NCBI GenBank assembly: GCA_028015205.1
Contig: CM051519.1
Span: forward strand, 40,405,979-40,469,978
DNA length: 64,000 nucleotides
Reading direction: 5' to 3'
Source of the DNA: Mytilisepta virgata
Taxonomy: Eukaryota > Mollusca > Bivalvia > Mytilida > Mytilidae
In this document: in pieces, positions 41,501 through 51,879 of the stretch
Numbering within the stretch: position 1 is the stretch's first letter
Layout: each line of letters begins with the position of its first letter
Program-made: the position numbers and the translations under genes
The notes under the pieces: model-generated
What the model was told of the DNA's origin: nothing
Database searches by the model: none
The model's input: the letters and a program-made list of their open reading frames with translations, nothing else

Positions 41501-44500
41501 AGATTATATAAGATATCTTATATATTATATGAGATATCTTGAAGTAGGAATAAATAGTAAAACGGCTTGCCATAGTTCCTTATTCAGAAACTCATCAAAA
41601 GTTTAGATATGGACGGAAAGACAAAAGAATGGGTAATCTATATTATGTAACTATCACTTTAGGTGTAGCTAAAAAACAATTTTTCGGAGGAGAGGTGTAA
41701 GAAAGGTGCAGAAAGCTCAAAATGCAGTAATGTAAAACTAAGTCCAGCCATGGCGGCCATGTTGGATGGCATTCGGGAAAACCGAACACAAATTTTAAAA
41801 GGGGCCACCCAAGGTGCATTCCACCAATGTTTGGTTCAAATTGGCCTAATGGTCTTAGAGAAGATCACGAAAATGTTAAAATTCCCATAGGGTCCAAGGT
41901 TAAACTATGTCCAACCATGGCAGCCATATTGGACTTGGCCCCAGAAAACCGAACAAAAGTTTTTAAGGGGACCATCCGAGGACCATTCTACTTAAGTTTG
42001 GTTTAAATAGGTTCAGTGTTTTCAGAGGAGTTGACGAAAAAGTAAAATTCCCATAGGCTCAATGTTAAACTAAGTCCAGCCATGGCGGCCATGTTGGATG
42101 GCGTTCGGGGAAACCGAACACAAAGTTTAAAAGGGGCCACCCAAGGACCATTCCACCAAAGTGTGGTTCAAATTGGTATTATGGTCTCAGAGAAGATAAC
42201 AAAAATGTAAAAATTCCCATAGGAAACTATGTCCAACAATGGCAGCCATATTGGACGGCGCCCCGGAAAACCGAACACAACTTTTAAAGGGGACCATCCA
42301 AGGACCATTCCACTTAAGTTTGGTTTAAATTGGTTCACTAGTTTCAGAGGAGTTGACGAAAAAGTAAACTTCCCATAGGCTCAATGTTAAACTAAGTCCA
42401 GCCATGGCGGCCATGTTGGATGGCGTTCGGGGAAACCGAACACACATTTTAAAAGGGGCCACCCAAGGACCATTCCACCAAAGTTTGGTTGAAATTGGCC
42501 TAATGGTCTCAGAGAAGATAACAAAAATGTTAAAATTCCCATAGGGTCCAAGGTTAAACTATGTCCGACCATGGCAGCCATATTGGATGGCGCCCGGGAA
42601 AACCGAACATACTTTTTAAAGGGGACCATCCAAGGACCATTCCACTTAAGTTTGGTTTAAATTGGTTCAGTGGTTTCAGAGGAGTTGATAAAAATGTGAA
42701 AAGTTTACGACGACATACGACGACGACGATGACGACGACGACGACGACGACGGACGCAAAGTGATTAGAATAGCTCACATGGCCTTTTAGGCCAGGTGAG
42801 CTAAAATCATTTACGTAAACAATCTACAAAGGTTCAGCGTTCACCTGCGCGCCGTGGTTCTCTGCAAGATTGTTAAATTTGAAAATTTATTACATGGCAT
42901 AATATAATTCCTGGTTCTACAAGGTGTGATTTAGGTCTTGTACTAAATTATCATCTACACTATTCAAAAGAACACATTACTTACTATAAATTTTGGAGAT
43001 ATGTGAACACATGGTCCGCACCAAGTTGCAAAAAAATCGACAACTACCAAGGTGTTCCCAGCAGCACTGATTGCTTCATCAAAATCAGCCTATGAAAAAC
43101 AAAAGATATGAAAAATACGATCAAATACGCTTGGGCAAGTTTTTTATATTAATTCTATTTGTATCATTATGCAATATAAGAACAGTTATAACACGTACGC
43201 ATTCCGGTCCGTACATAATTTGTTATTCATTTCACCTAATAGCTCATAGAAGAGCAGATAATTCAATGTAATTCGGGAGCAACCATTTGATTTTTTTTTT
43301 TTTTTTTTTTTGGGGGGGGGGGGTGGGGCTAGGATCAAATTTGAAATAAAACAGGATCATTTTAGGTGTGAAAAATTAATCTGGATTTTTTTTCGTTTAA
43401 ATGGAAATAAAAACCAGGACCAAATTTAGGAAGAAAAAAATAGGCAGGATCGAATATTCGATCCTAACCCCCCATAGAAATCAAATGGTTGCTCCCTTAG
43501 TGAGGCAACAGTTTTAGAAATTTTAATAAGATATGATATTCATAGCTCCAATGGTATTATATTGACTCGGTATGAGGAGAATAGTAAAGTTTATTGTCCC
43601 GAGATACCAACTATTCCCCCCGAGGAGTAGCCGAGGGGCAATATTTGGTACCGACTCGGGGCCATAGTTGGTATCTCGGGGACAATTATATTAATTTAAA
43701 CTTACTATTCACCAAATACGCAGTATATAAGTGTTTTATGTAACCGAAAGACAATTTACCGATGAACAGTTTCCATTATTAATCACCGGTATCTATTTAC
43801 CGCTGATTAGTTTTGGAAACTATTCACCGGTAAATAGTTTGAGGTTTAGAAATGAACAAAATATGAAAATAATTGTCTTGATTTTTATGTAGAAAAACAC
43901 ACTGAGGTATAATAATAGTTGCTAAAAGTCACAATTAGTTTGTCGCTTGCGATAATATTGATCTGATCTTCATTAGGATGCAGGATGCGGTATAAATAGC
44001 ACTTACGGTTTTGAAGAAAACTCACACTCAAACTCAAATTCATATGATTTTAGTTCAGATGATTGAAAATAAAAGGTAATACTAACTTTCGGCATCTCCA
44101 TTAATAAATGGCCGTGAATGTTACATAACACAAATGTCGGTTACAACCGTTTAGGAAGTCAATATATTATATTCTGTGTTAAAGAGGACAAATATACCTA
44201 AGGAGCAATAAAACAAAACCGCAATCCATTAGACAGACAAAATCTGGGAAGACAAATGTACAACCACAAGCACAACAAATAAAAACTGAAAACTAAAAAA
44301 CAATGAACAACACGAACTCCTATAAAAACCAGGAGCAGACTCGGGTGATCCGGAAGGGTAATTAGTTCTTGCTCCGTATACGGCACCCGTTGTGAAGTTC
44401 AACAAGCCAATCCGGTGGTAGTCACACATCGGTGGAGGTATGAAATGTTACGACGGTAGGAACAGGTCCAACATCATCTTATATATTGTAACACTGTAAC

Positions 44501-44779
44501 GATCAATCAATTCGTGATCAGTTAGTCTTAAGATGTTTGGAACCTAATCCATCTTATTCCGAGGCGATTCATGATGGAGGATTACTAATATTCCACATTC
44601 TCTAAAATCGTATATTTTCAGTGGCTGTCTACGTTGGCATATATACCCAGTACTCTTTAAAGTACACGTATTAAGGTTTGTGGAATATTGGTATTTATAA
44701 GAGTGTGAATTTAAACCGGAGGTAAGAAAGTGTCTGTTTATATCCTATATGATTATTTTTTGTGTGTAAATTGAGACTG

Positions 44780-44813
<34 letters not shown>

Positions 44814-45363
44814 TTCACTGGACCTTACGATTATGACTACTATCTGACATACAGTGGACTTGAATTTCGATAAAGAAAATAATATCCTGCGTCATTTTTC
44901 ATTCTTTCTAATTTTAGTTAGGGGCATTGTTGGACGAATAGTGTATGAATTTCGAACCAAACAATGCAATGGCGGATATGTTCAACTCCAATCTATTCGT
45001 CTTTACTTTTTCATTTTTTGGTTTCTTTTCACAATTACATTTTATGTTGAAAGGTTCCTTAAACCTTAGACAAATTCCACACCAAAAACAAAGCGGGAAA
45101 CGATGTAGAAAGAACTCATGTATTCACCATCTTTCAATTTTCGTACTCTTTTAAACGTGTTAAAATTTAACTGGTCCTCAACGTTTGCTACCGGTAACTC
45201 AATTTAAAAGAAATGGGTTGTTAAGCACCACTTCAGACATACAGTGGATAGATAGCGTTGTTAACAACCGTAACTACTTTCATATCAGTCAAATATATAC
45301 ATGTTATATAATTTCAAATAATAAATTTAAAATTTTTACCTTGTTTTTTATTTGTTGAACCAT
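37744..45363 (-). CDS. TXN: Thioredoxin, 105 aa, five exons
   Basis: Exons 45340-45363, 42985-43089, 39874-39933, 38446-38511 and 37744-37806 encode 8, 35, 20, 22 and 20 codons. All junctions are phase 0 with GT-AG ends. The product begins [15 protein letters not shown]. It has the [15 protein letters not shown] strand and active site (WCGPC, Cys about 32 and 35), the [15 protein letters not shown] strand with buried Asp-type contacts, the cis-proline loop SAMPTF and the C-terminal helix [13 protein letters not shown]. The length equals that of vertebrate cytosolic thioredoxin, and no leader is present, so it is cytosolic/nuclear Trx1. It reduces protein disulfides with electrons from thioredoxin reductase. 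Extra Cys residues (AAACEI and FHCYR) correspond to positions where regulatory cysteines occur in animal Trx1. The introns total about 7.3 kb and are full of mobile elements. Confidence 0.97.
38446..38511 (-). CDS. TXN: Thioredoxin exon 4 (cis-Pro loop)
   Basis: 66 bp, acceptor TACTTGCAG, donor AAAAAG|GTAGGC. Encodes [20 protein letters not shown] plus two Lys. Confidence 0.97.
38530..39060 (-). mobile_element. LINE 3' fragment with (AAAT)n tail in thioredoxin intron 3
   Basis: On the minus strand a frameshifted coding remnant ([20 protein letters not shown], then [17 protein letters not shown]) is followed by a 3' region with AACCCTTATGGGTACAAGTG and an (AAAT)n tail at 38536-38577. It belongs to the same broad LINE group as 37020-37460. 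Confidence 0.7.
39126..39469. mobile_element. MITE with GGGACGAGATCAAAAGTTCA ends and a G-tract, thioredoxin intron 3
   Basis: Inverted ends share GGGACGAGATCAAAAGTTCA then ATGTAGGA, and the similarity extends to about 58 bp. TA flanks both sides, consistent with Tc1/mariner-type targeting. The interior holds a run of about 30 G with one T (39379-39410). Confidence 0.75.
39874..39933 (-). CDS. TXN: Thioredoxin exon 3
   Basis: 60 bp, acceptor AATTTTTCAG, donor GCCGAG|GTATAT. Encodes [20 protein letters not shown]. Confidence 0.97.
40606..40709. repeat. Perfect 18-bp inverted repeat, thioredoxin intron 2
   Basis: AACTGCAAAATCCGCTCT (40606-40623) and its exact reverse complement (40692-40709), spaced by 68 bp. 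Possibly a short MITE. Confidence 0.8.
40984..41574. mobile_element. Foldback element made of tandem GATATC palindromes, with 6-bp target duplication
   Basis: Terminal inverted repeats TATGACAAGCCGTTTTAC / GTAAAACGGCTTGCCATA continue through ACTATTTATTC. They enclose over 20 tandem units of about 21 bp, each centred on TATAAGATATCTTATA-like palindromes. Within the array a segment of roughly 125 bp marked by AAAACTAGATTATATAAG recurs. The element is flanked on both sides by GTTCCT (40978-40983 and 41575-41580). Located in intron 2 of the thioredoxin gene. Confidence 0.85.
41690..42806. mobile_element. Tandem-core element with alternating A/B monomers, thioredoxin intron 2
   Basis: Six monomers of about 155-165 bp alternate between type A (AAACTAAGTCCAGCCATGG, near 41733, 42067 and 42389) and type B (AAACTATGTCC..CCATGGCAGCC, near 41901, 42226 and 42555). 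So the higher-order unit is a dimer of about 325 bp. A GACGACGACGACGACGACGG microsatellite follows, then the right hairpin GCTCACATGGCC-TTTT-AGGCCAGGTGAGC. The left terminus seen in sister copies is missing. Confidence 0.8.
42985..43089 (-). CDS. TXN: Thioredoxin exon 2 (active site)
   Basis: 105 bp, acceptor TTTTTCATAG, donor TTTATA|GTAAGT. Contains [12 protein letters not shown]. Confidence 0.97.
43275..43496. mobile_element. MITE with GGGAGCAACCATTTGATTT ends, thioredoxin intron 1
   Basis: GGGAGCAACCATTTGATTT at the left and AAATCAAATGGTTGCTCCC at the right are perfect 19-bp inverted repeats. The interior has a T-run next to a G-run and a GGATCGAATATTCGATCC palindrome (43447-43464). Confidence 0.85.
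43588..43692. repeat. GC-rich inverted repeat (CCGAGATACCAACTAT), thioredoxin intron 1
   Basis: The arms CCCGAGATACCAACTAT and ATAGTTGGTATCTCGGG flank a centre with CCGAGGAGTAGCCGAGGGGC. The high GC content in AT-rich DNA indicates a repeat; no coding frame. Confidence 0.7.
44190..44440 (-). repeat. High-copy bivalve repeat, thioredoxin intron 1
   Basis: Contains AACACGAACTCCT, AGACTCGGGTGATCCGGAAG and GGCACCCGTTGTG, as at 9535-9632. The minus-strand frames read across it ([13 protein letters not shown]) come from the repeat and are not a gene. Confidence 0.55.
45340..45363 (-). CDS. TXN: Thioredoxin exon 1
   Basis: Encodes only MVQQIKNK, ends AAG|GTAAAA. The short first exon matches the gene's modular start; 5' UTR lies just above 45363. 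Confidence 0.9.
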
Positions 45364-45422
45364 TCTTCCTTATTTAAAACAAATCTCTGCTACGAACCTG
45401 TATGAAAAAAAAAGAAACGTGA

Positions 45423-45431
45423 TTACTCAGC
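45423..45431 (-). promoter_or_regulatory. Possible antioxidant-response-like motif upstream of thioredoxin
   Basis: On the gene's strand GCTGAGTAA lies about 60 bp upstream of the ATG. It differs by one base from the NRF2/Maf core GCTGAGTCA. Thioredoxin genes are classic NRF2 targets, but a single 9-mer is weak evidence. Confidence 0.2.
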
Positions 45432-45499
45432 TACGTCCAAAATAAATCCACACTCGAATGAACAAATATTTCTATTGGTCGGTCAAAATCTAGAATACC

Positions 45500-47050
45500 A
45501 AGATTAAGTATTATTAAGTACTATAAATTATATGTACAAGAAGATAAATATATAATGGCGTAATTTCCACGTGTTCTTATACGTCCGTTGTTATATTTAA
45601 TCGGATTTTTTTTCTAACCCGAAGGGATCATAACGGGTCTGAGCAAGCCTGGTTAAAACCAGTTTCCACATTGATCTACACCCTCCTTACCAAGAAAAGA
45701 AAGTGCTTCCCGCAGGAAGAATGTGATAGGAGTACTACTTTATTTTGATAAGAAGAGCGTTTTGTTATTATAATTCAAATCCGGGAATCAAATTGAAGAA
45801 TATGTTCAACTCCAAAACTAGTAAATTTTTAACGTATTTCTCCCAATTCTGCATTTTCAAATCAGTGATTTTTTTTTCTGCTAGATGCCACGTAGATAGA
45901 AATTAAACCACCGTCTGGGATTTCCCACCGCTGCACCTCCTATTTTTCCCTAACAAGGTTACAGTTAGTTTTACACATGATAATAAACATCCTGGAGGGT
46001 AGCAAGGTAAATATAAATTAAAATTCGTTTTTTTACGACCTGCGTTTAACGAATTTTTGTATGGTCTTTTTTTTCTTTTCTAATCATTCACGAAATCAAT
46101 ATAGTTCAGGTATTGCAGGAACTGTATATGTTAGTATTATATGATCCCTGGGTATTGTAGAGGTTTACCCAACCATGTCCCAGTGTTAGTTTTATATGCA
46201 CGTTTTCCCAGAATTCAAATTTTTACGGAGTCACGATAGATTACCTTGTTAGAATTTGAATTTTTTTTAAAAAGAAAGAAAATTCTCTCTCAATACTATG
46301 ACACATGAAATGAAACTATATTTATGGCCTGCTATACAGTTGTTAAGTTTGTCCTGGTCGCAATATTATGGCTCATTTTCTATATTAATCTTTCACTCTG
46401 AAACCTCTTTGACAAGTAATCTAAAATTTTATATAGAATGGAAGGGTTTCTTCAATTTGTTTTCTTTGGTCCGACCAGATAAATAACACGGCCGCATGTT
46501 AATCCGACAGAATTCTGCGAGAGCAATCTAGGACGGAGCAGCAGACTTAAAGTGCCACAGTAATATGACATGTGCAAACAGCCCCCCCCCCTTTCCCCAT
46601 AAATTAACTGTTTGATACCCAATCTGAATAGTTTTACAATAAGTGATACTCACAATTTTTCGACACTAAATCTTTGCTTAAAATCTATATAATAAACTCA
46701 AACTTATAATATTATATTGTTATGAAATGCGACAGTAATTATATTTATTGATTGCATTCATAAGTCAAAATAACTCAGGCAATACATTACATTTATATTT
46801 AATTTTGGATATGTTCCAAATACCGAGTGTTTTTCTATAAATAATTAAATTTATTTATTAGATGGACTCGTGTCAAGATTTTTCAGAACTTTCATCTAAA
46901 AACTGTAGATATAGAACAGTTTGCTATTGTATATATGTTTTTGTCACAAGTAAATTGACTTATAAGGCAATAAAATTTAGAATTTGAATTTGTTAATTGA
47001 TTTTCCATAGGACAACAAAATGTATATATTATATAGGAGTATTATTTATG
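45500..47050. other. Gene-free stretch with a stray duplicon piece
   Basis: 46150-46260 (TGTAGAGGTTTACCCAACC..CCAGTGTTAG) matches 49279-49385 and 51147-51245 in the tandem duplication, so it is a third partial copy. No exon is supported elsewhere. Confidence 0.55.
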
Positions 47051-47054
47051 ATAT

Positions 47055-47362
47055 TTCCGAACCTGCTATCTAAATTATGTACCGGCCAACCGATTTGATT
47101 AGTTCTAGCTATCGGTCATTTTGTATCATGCATACTGTATAGGGTCAGGATAGGTAAGGGGGTGGGGTGTGTGTGGGGGGGGGGGTGGTAATTGGGGCAT
47201 TCATAAAACCGGTTTTACAGTGTCTGTACTATGTCAGACCCTCTTAACTCTATGTTGTGTTTGTATTTTGTGCTTTTTTATGTTATTTTTATGTCCGGTT
47301 TTTGTCTGTTGGGTAGGGTTGATTGATTGGTATGTCATTGTTGACCTTTTCTGTTATCCATT
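47055..47362 (+). repeat. Dispersed repeat, copy 5 of 5
   Basis: Same block order as 32950-33275: CCTGCTATCTAAATTATGTA, GGGTCAGGATAGG, a GT/G-rich run, CAGTGTCTGTACTATGTCAG, TTGATTGATTGGTATGTCATT and TTTTCTGTTATCC. Unit length about 310 bp. Confidence 0.75.
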
Positions 47363-47590
47363 TTAAAAAAAAATCAGGATCCGAAATTAACTCCTAAGCC
47401 TTCTAAAAACATAAGTTGGAATGAATTATGTATATTAGTACTCAGTCGCATGTCAATACAATTGTTAGTATCATTGTAATGGTACACCCCTCGTCTTTAG
47501 CAAGTCAAAGTCTTGATCCTCTGTAAATGTCTGTAAATGAGTACGCTATAAAGATCCTCACGCATCGGCCGAACCGCTATTAATTAATTG

Positions 47591-49510
47591 CAGGTAATTT
47601 CTCACACCAGCACGATGTCATTTCTTTTTTTTTTGTGCAGCCCAACCGGACCCAGAAATCCGAAAAATAAATGAACAACTATGACCCTAAAAATAATCAG
47701 GGTATGGAACTCAAAAGTATTTTTTAAACATTTTATGGTAATAAACAAGAGAGGACAGCTAAAAATATCTCGTCTGCATAATTCCTTTTGACTGAAAAAC
47801 TGTTAAAAAACTGAAAATCTTGTTCGAAATAAGCCTGTAAGCAAAAACCGAGAAAGCGAAACTACAATAATTTAACCAGACAATATACTAGTAACCAATT
47901 ATAATACATTAAAAATTCTACTACCATCCGTTACGAAGACATTAAGAAGACAAATTAGTTGAAGGTCATACGACATCTCTTGGACACAGGCTCTTGGGCA
48001 TGGATATAGCGCTGTCCTATTCTTTGTAGCAATGTCCCAGACTGCCAACAAAAATGGACATAGTAGAACAATTTATTTTCACCTTATTTTCATCCATTTA
48101 AAAGTATTCTTGCTAACATTCGTTCAATTTTATGTCAATATGTGCCACCCCTCTACTCTTGGGTGACACATATTGATATAAGATTGAACGAACGAATTCT
48201 GAAAGAGGACCATTTAAGAACTATTGCAGTTTAGTTTTGGTTCCAATTGGCTTAGTGACAACTGGTTTGAGGAAAAAAATCTTTAAGCGAATTTATTATG
48301 TTAAACTAAGTTTGCCTGGAATGGCCATCTTGAATGGAGATCCAGGTTATTGTATAAAATTCTGTTAAAGGATGATCTAAGGAGCTTTGCTGCCACATTG
48401 GGTTCCAATTCAGACAAGAAGATTTCAAGTGAATTTTCCGACAGGATCCTATGTAAAACAGTGATCGCCTGTGGGTGCCATCTTGGATATGACGGACGAG
48501 GTTATGAGATACAATTCTTAGAGGATCACCTAAAGACAATTGCTGCCAAGTTTTGGTTTCAAGTGGCCCAGTGGTTTTAGGGCGAAGATCTTTAAAGGAA
48601 AGTTGCGAAGACGGACCCCCAAATGATGACAATGGGAGGGACGACCTGTATCCACCCCAGGCACGTGTGCTGTGGATTACCATACCTGTATGATTCAGCT
48701 TGAAACAACATACGCTTGAGTAGCTTTTGCGTCAACAGCACTGTCTAGAAAATATGTTCTTTTGAGATCATAAACCTTGAAAATATGGCTATAAGCAGTG
48801 AAGCCCTCAGGAAGCGAAAGAGACGTGACTGAATGTAAACAACGTACATATATGCGGTTTCTGTTGGAATATTGCTACAAACAATCGAACAATCGGTAAT
48901 AATGAAAATGTTGCCGCAAAACCAAAATCTGTCTTGAGGAAGTTGAAATTTTTTGCAGCAAAAGCAAGTTTAATTATCAACAATATTAATCGATCTAATT
49001 CAATTGGTAAGAGTTCCATTTTGAACCCGATAAGTACGTCTATATGCTTATTCCGTCAAAGATATACACAACTGGGGTGCCATATGGAACTCTTTCCATT
49101 TAATTACTACTCACCAGAGCCGATGTGAAGTAACAGTTGAACTGACTATATAGAGTCTGTTTATACGGCTGTTATTTTGGTTCATAAATGTCGCATTTTC
49201 GAGAAAATCTTTTGTAAGCATTACCGTGTAAAGGTACGTTTTCCTAGAATAAGAATTTTTACGAAGTCTAAGGTAGTTCAGGCATTGTAGAGGTTTACCC
49301 AACCATGTCCCAGTGTTAGTTTTATACGTACGTTTTCACAGAATCCAAATTTTTACGAAGTCAAGATAGTTTACCGTGTTAGTTTTAGATCGATCGAAAC
49401 TTTTTTTAGTAACTGTGACCTTGAGCGTTCTCATTTAACTATCTGTTTTTATTGCATAAATTAAATCGTTTAAAATTTTTCTGTTAAACTGCACATGTAA
49501 AATATATTCT
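47591..49510. repeat. Tandem duplication, copy 1 (1,920 bp)
   Basis: Starts CAGGTAATTTCTCACACC and ends with CATGTAAAATATATTCT, directly abutting copy 2. It includes one diverged tandem-core monomer (48290-48640). It also has about 330 bp (48740-49080) that copy 2 lacks, and an uninterrupted CACGTGTGCTGTGG site at 48662 where copy 2 has a SINE. No coding region is recognised. Confidence 0.9.
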
Positions 49511-51377
49511 CAGGTAATTTCTCACACCAGCACGATGTCATTTCTGTTTTTTTTTTTTTTTTTTTTTTTTTGTACAGCCCAACCGAACCTAGAAATCCGA
49601 AAAATAAATGAACAACTATGACCCTAAAAATAATCAGGGTATGGAACTCGAAAGTATTTTTAAAACATTTTATGGTAATAAACAAGAGAGGACACCTAAA
49701 GATATCCCGTCTGCGTAATTCCTTTTGACTGAAAAACTGTTAAAAATCTGAAAAATCTTGTTCGAAATAAGCCTGTAAGCAAAAACCGAGAAAGCGACAC
49801 TACATAATTTAATAACCAGACAATATACTAGTAACCCATTATAGTACATTAAAAATTCTAAAACCATCTGCCACGAAGACATTAAGAAAACAAATTAGTT
49901 GAAGGTCATACGACATCTCTTGGACACGGGTTCTTGGGCATGGATATAACGCTGTCCTATTCTTTGTAGCAATGTTCCAGACTGCCAACAAAAATGGACA
50001 TAGTAGAACATAGTAGGACATAGAACAATTTATTTTCACCTTATATTCCTTCATTTAAAAGTATTCTTGCTAACATTCGTTCAATTTTATGTCAATATGT
50101 GCCGCCCTCCACTCATTGGTGACACATATTGATACAAGATTGAACGAACGAATTCTGAAAGAGGACCATTTAAGAACCATTGCAGTTTAGTTTTGGTTCC
50201 AATTGGCTTAGTGACAACTTGTTTGAGGAAAAAAATCTTTAAGCGAATTTCCCATAGAGTCTTATGTTAAACTAAGTTCGCCTGAAATGGCCATCTTGAA
50301 TGGTGATCCAGGTTATTGTATAAAATTCTGTTAAAGGATCGTCTAAGGAACTTTGCTGCCACACTGGGTTCCAATTCAGAAAAGAAGATTTCAAGTGAAT
50401 TTTCCAACAGGATCCTATGCAAAACAGTGATCGATTGTGGCGGCTATCTTGGATATGGTGGGCGAGGTTATGAGATACAATTCTTAGAGGATCACCTAAA
50501 GACAATTGGTTTCAGGGGCGAAGATCTTTAAAGGAAAGTTTGCGAAGACGGACCCCAAGTGATGACAATGGGAGGGACAACCTGTATCCACCCCAAGCAC
50601 ATGTGCTGTGGGGCGTTGGTGGCCGAGTGGTCTAGGTAGTTCGTCATGACTACTGCTGATCACTAGCCTGTCAACGTGGGGTTGTGAGTTCGAATCTCAC
50701 CTGTGGCGGGGTGTGTTCGACTCCGATCTTGACAAGGATTGCCAATTTTCCTACCGAAGGTCGGTGGTTCTCTCCGGTACTCCGGCTTCCTCCACCAATA
50801 AAAACTGGCCGCCGCGAAATGGCCAAAATGTGCTGAAAACGGCGTTAAACCCCAACTAAACAAACAAACACATGTGCAGTTGATTACCATACCTGCATGA
50901 TTCAGCTCGAAACAACATACGCTTGAGTAGCCTTTGCTATATATATAAAACTCTTTCCATTTAATTACTACTCACCAGAGCCGATGTAAAGTAACAGTTG
51001 AACTGACTATATAGAGTCTGTTTATACGGCTGTTATTTTGGTTCATAAATGTTGCATTTTCGGGAAAATCTTTTGTAAGCATTACCGTGTATAGGTACGT
51101 TTTCACAGAATAAGAATTTTTACGAAGTCAAGATAGTTCAGGCATTGTAGAGGTTTACCTAACCATGTCCCAGTGTTAGTTTTATGGATACGTTTTTCCA
51201 GAATCCAAATTTTTATGAAGTCAAGATAGCTTACCGTGTTAGTTTTAGATCGATCTAATGTCTTCTAAACTTTTTTTTAGTAACTGTGACCTTGAGCGTT
51301 CCCATTAACTATCTTGCTTTTATTGCATAAATGAAATCGTTTAAAATGTTTTAAACTGTACATGCAAAATATCTTCT
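49511..51377. repeat. Tandem duplication, copy 2 (1,867 bp)
   Basis: Head-to-tail copy of 47591-49510, ending CATGCAAAATATCTTCT. It has gained a SINE (50610-50868) and has lost about 330 bp after GAGTAGCCTTTGC (50937). Small differences are spread along the length, so the duplication is not very recent. Confidence 0.9.
50610..50868 (+). mobile_element. tRNA-derived SINE with 9-bp target duplication
   Basis: The 5' head has pol III boxes A (TGGCCGAGTGG, 50620-50630) and B (GTTCGAATC, 50688-50696). Their spacing fits a class II (Leu/Ser-type) tRNA with a long variable arm. A conserved body follows (TACCGAAGGTCGGTGGTTCT, then CTGGCCGCCGCGAAATGGCC), and the tail is GGCGTTAAACCCCAACTAAA then (CAAA)n. 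CACATGTGC flanks both sides (50598-50606 and 50869-50877). Confidence 0.9.
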
Positions 51378-51639
51378 CTTGGGCAAAATATGAAGTTGGG
51401 GGAGGGGGGCAAATATCGTGAGCTTACTCCAGAAATTCAGGTTATGGTGAGCAGGATATTTCCTCTTTGTTAGAGTAAAAAATGACATTTATTTCTTCCA
51501 AGAATTTTTTTTCCATAATTTCAGAAAGGTAATTACTTTCACATGGAAGTTTTGAGCAAATTTTACTACCAGTACTTACATGGTTCAACATCCACTTCCT
51601 GAGACACAATTTTGAAGGTAGACTAAGGACAATTGTACT

Positions 51640-51870
51640 AAAGTAAAGAGCCAAGAGATCCAAGTAGTTCAGAGATAACGATCCTGTCAATTTTTAGTAA
51701 CAGCCGCCATATTGGTTAGAGATCCAGTTCCACAGTGCGGGTAAAATTTTGAAAAGGGACAATTCAAAGGCATTCCATCAAAGCTTCATACCAGCTATCC
51801 CAGTGAGTTTAAAGGGAAGATGACAAGTGACATAATAGCTCACTAGGTCCTTTGGGACATGCTAGGTAGT
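51640..51870 (+). mobile_element. Truncated tandem-core element, last monomer and right end
   Basis: One monomer (GTAACAGCCGCCATATTGGTT..CATTCCATCAAAGC) is followed by GACAAGTGACATAATAGCTC, then ACTAGGTCCTTTGGGACATG, a decayed version of the right-end hairpin of the 53454-55375 family. Confidence 0.6.
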
Positions 51871-51879
51871 AAGAATACA

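Noticed and set aside
41025..41545. Regular short palindromic repeats resembling a CRISPR array
   Set aside because: The units are contiguous with no unique spacers, the host is eukaryotic, and the array is the interior of a foldback element with inverted ends and a target duplication.
42387..42778. Open frames on both strands in the tandem-core array
   Set aside because: They recur with each monomer and end in the GAC microsatellite; they are by-products of the repeat.
44190..44440. Overlapping minus-strand open frames as small genes
   Set aside because: They coincide with a high-copy repeat also present at 9520-9632 and have no splice or conservation support beyond the repeat.
48306..48683. 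A 125-codon minus-strand frame
   Set aside because: It is in a tandem-core monomer and a closely similar frame appears in the duplicated copy at 50272; the peptide matches only other repeats of the window.
50610..50700. A tRNA-Leu/Ser gene
   Set aside because: A and B boxes are present, but the sequence continues into a SINE body and CAAA tail, lies in a repeat absent from the paralogous copy, and has flanking target duplications.
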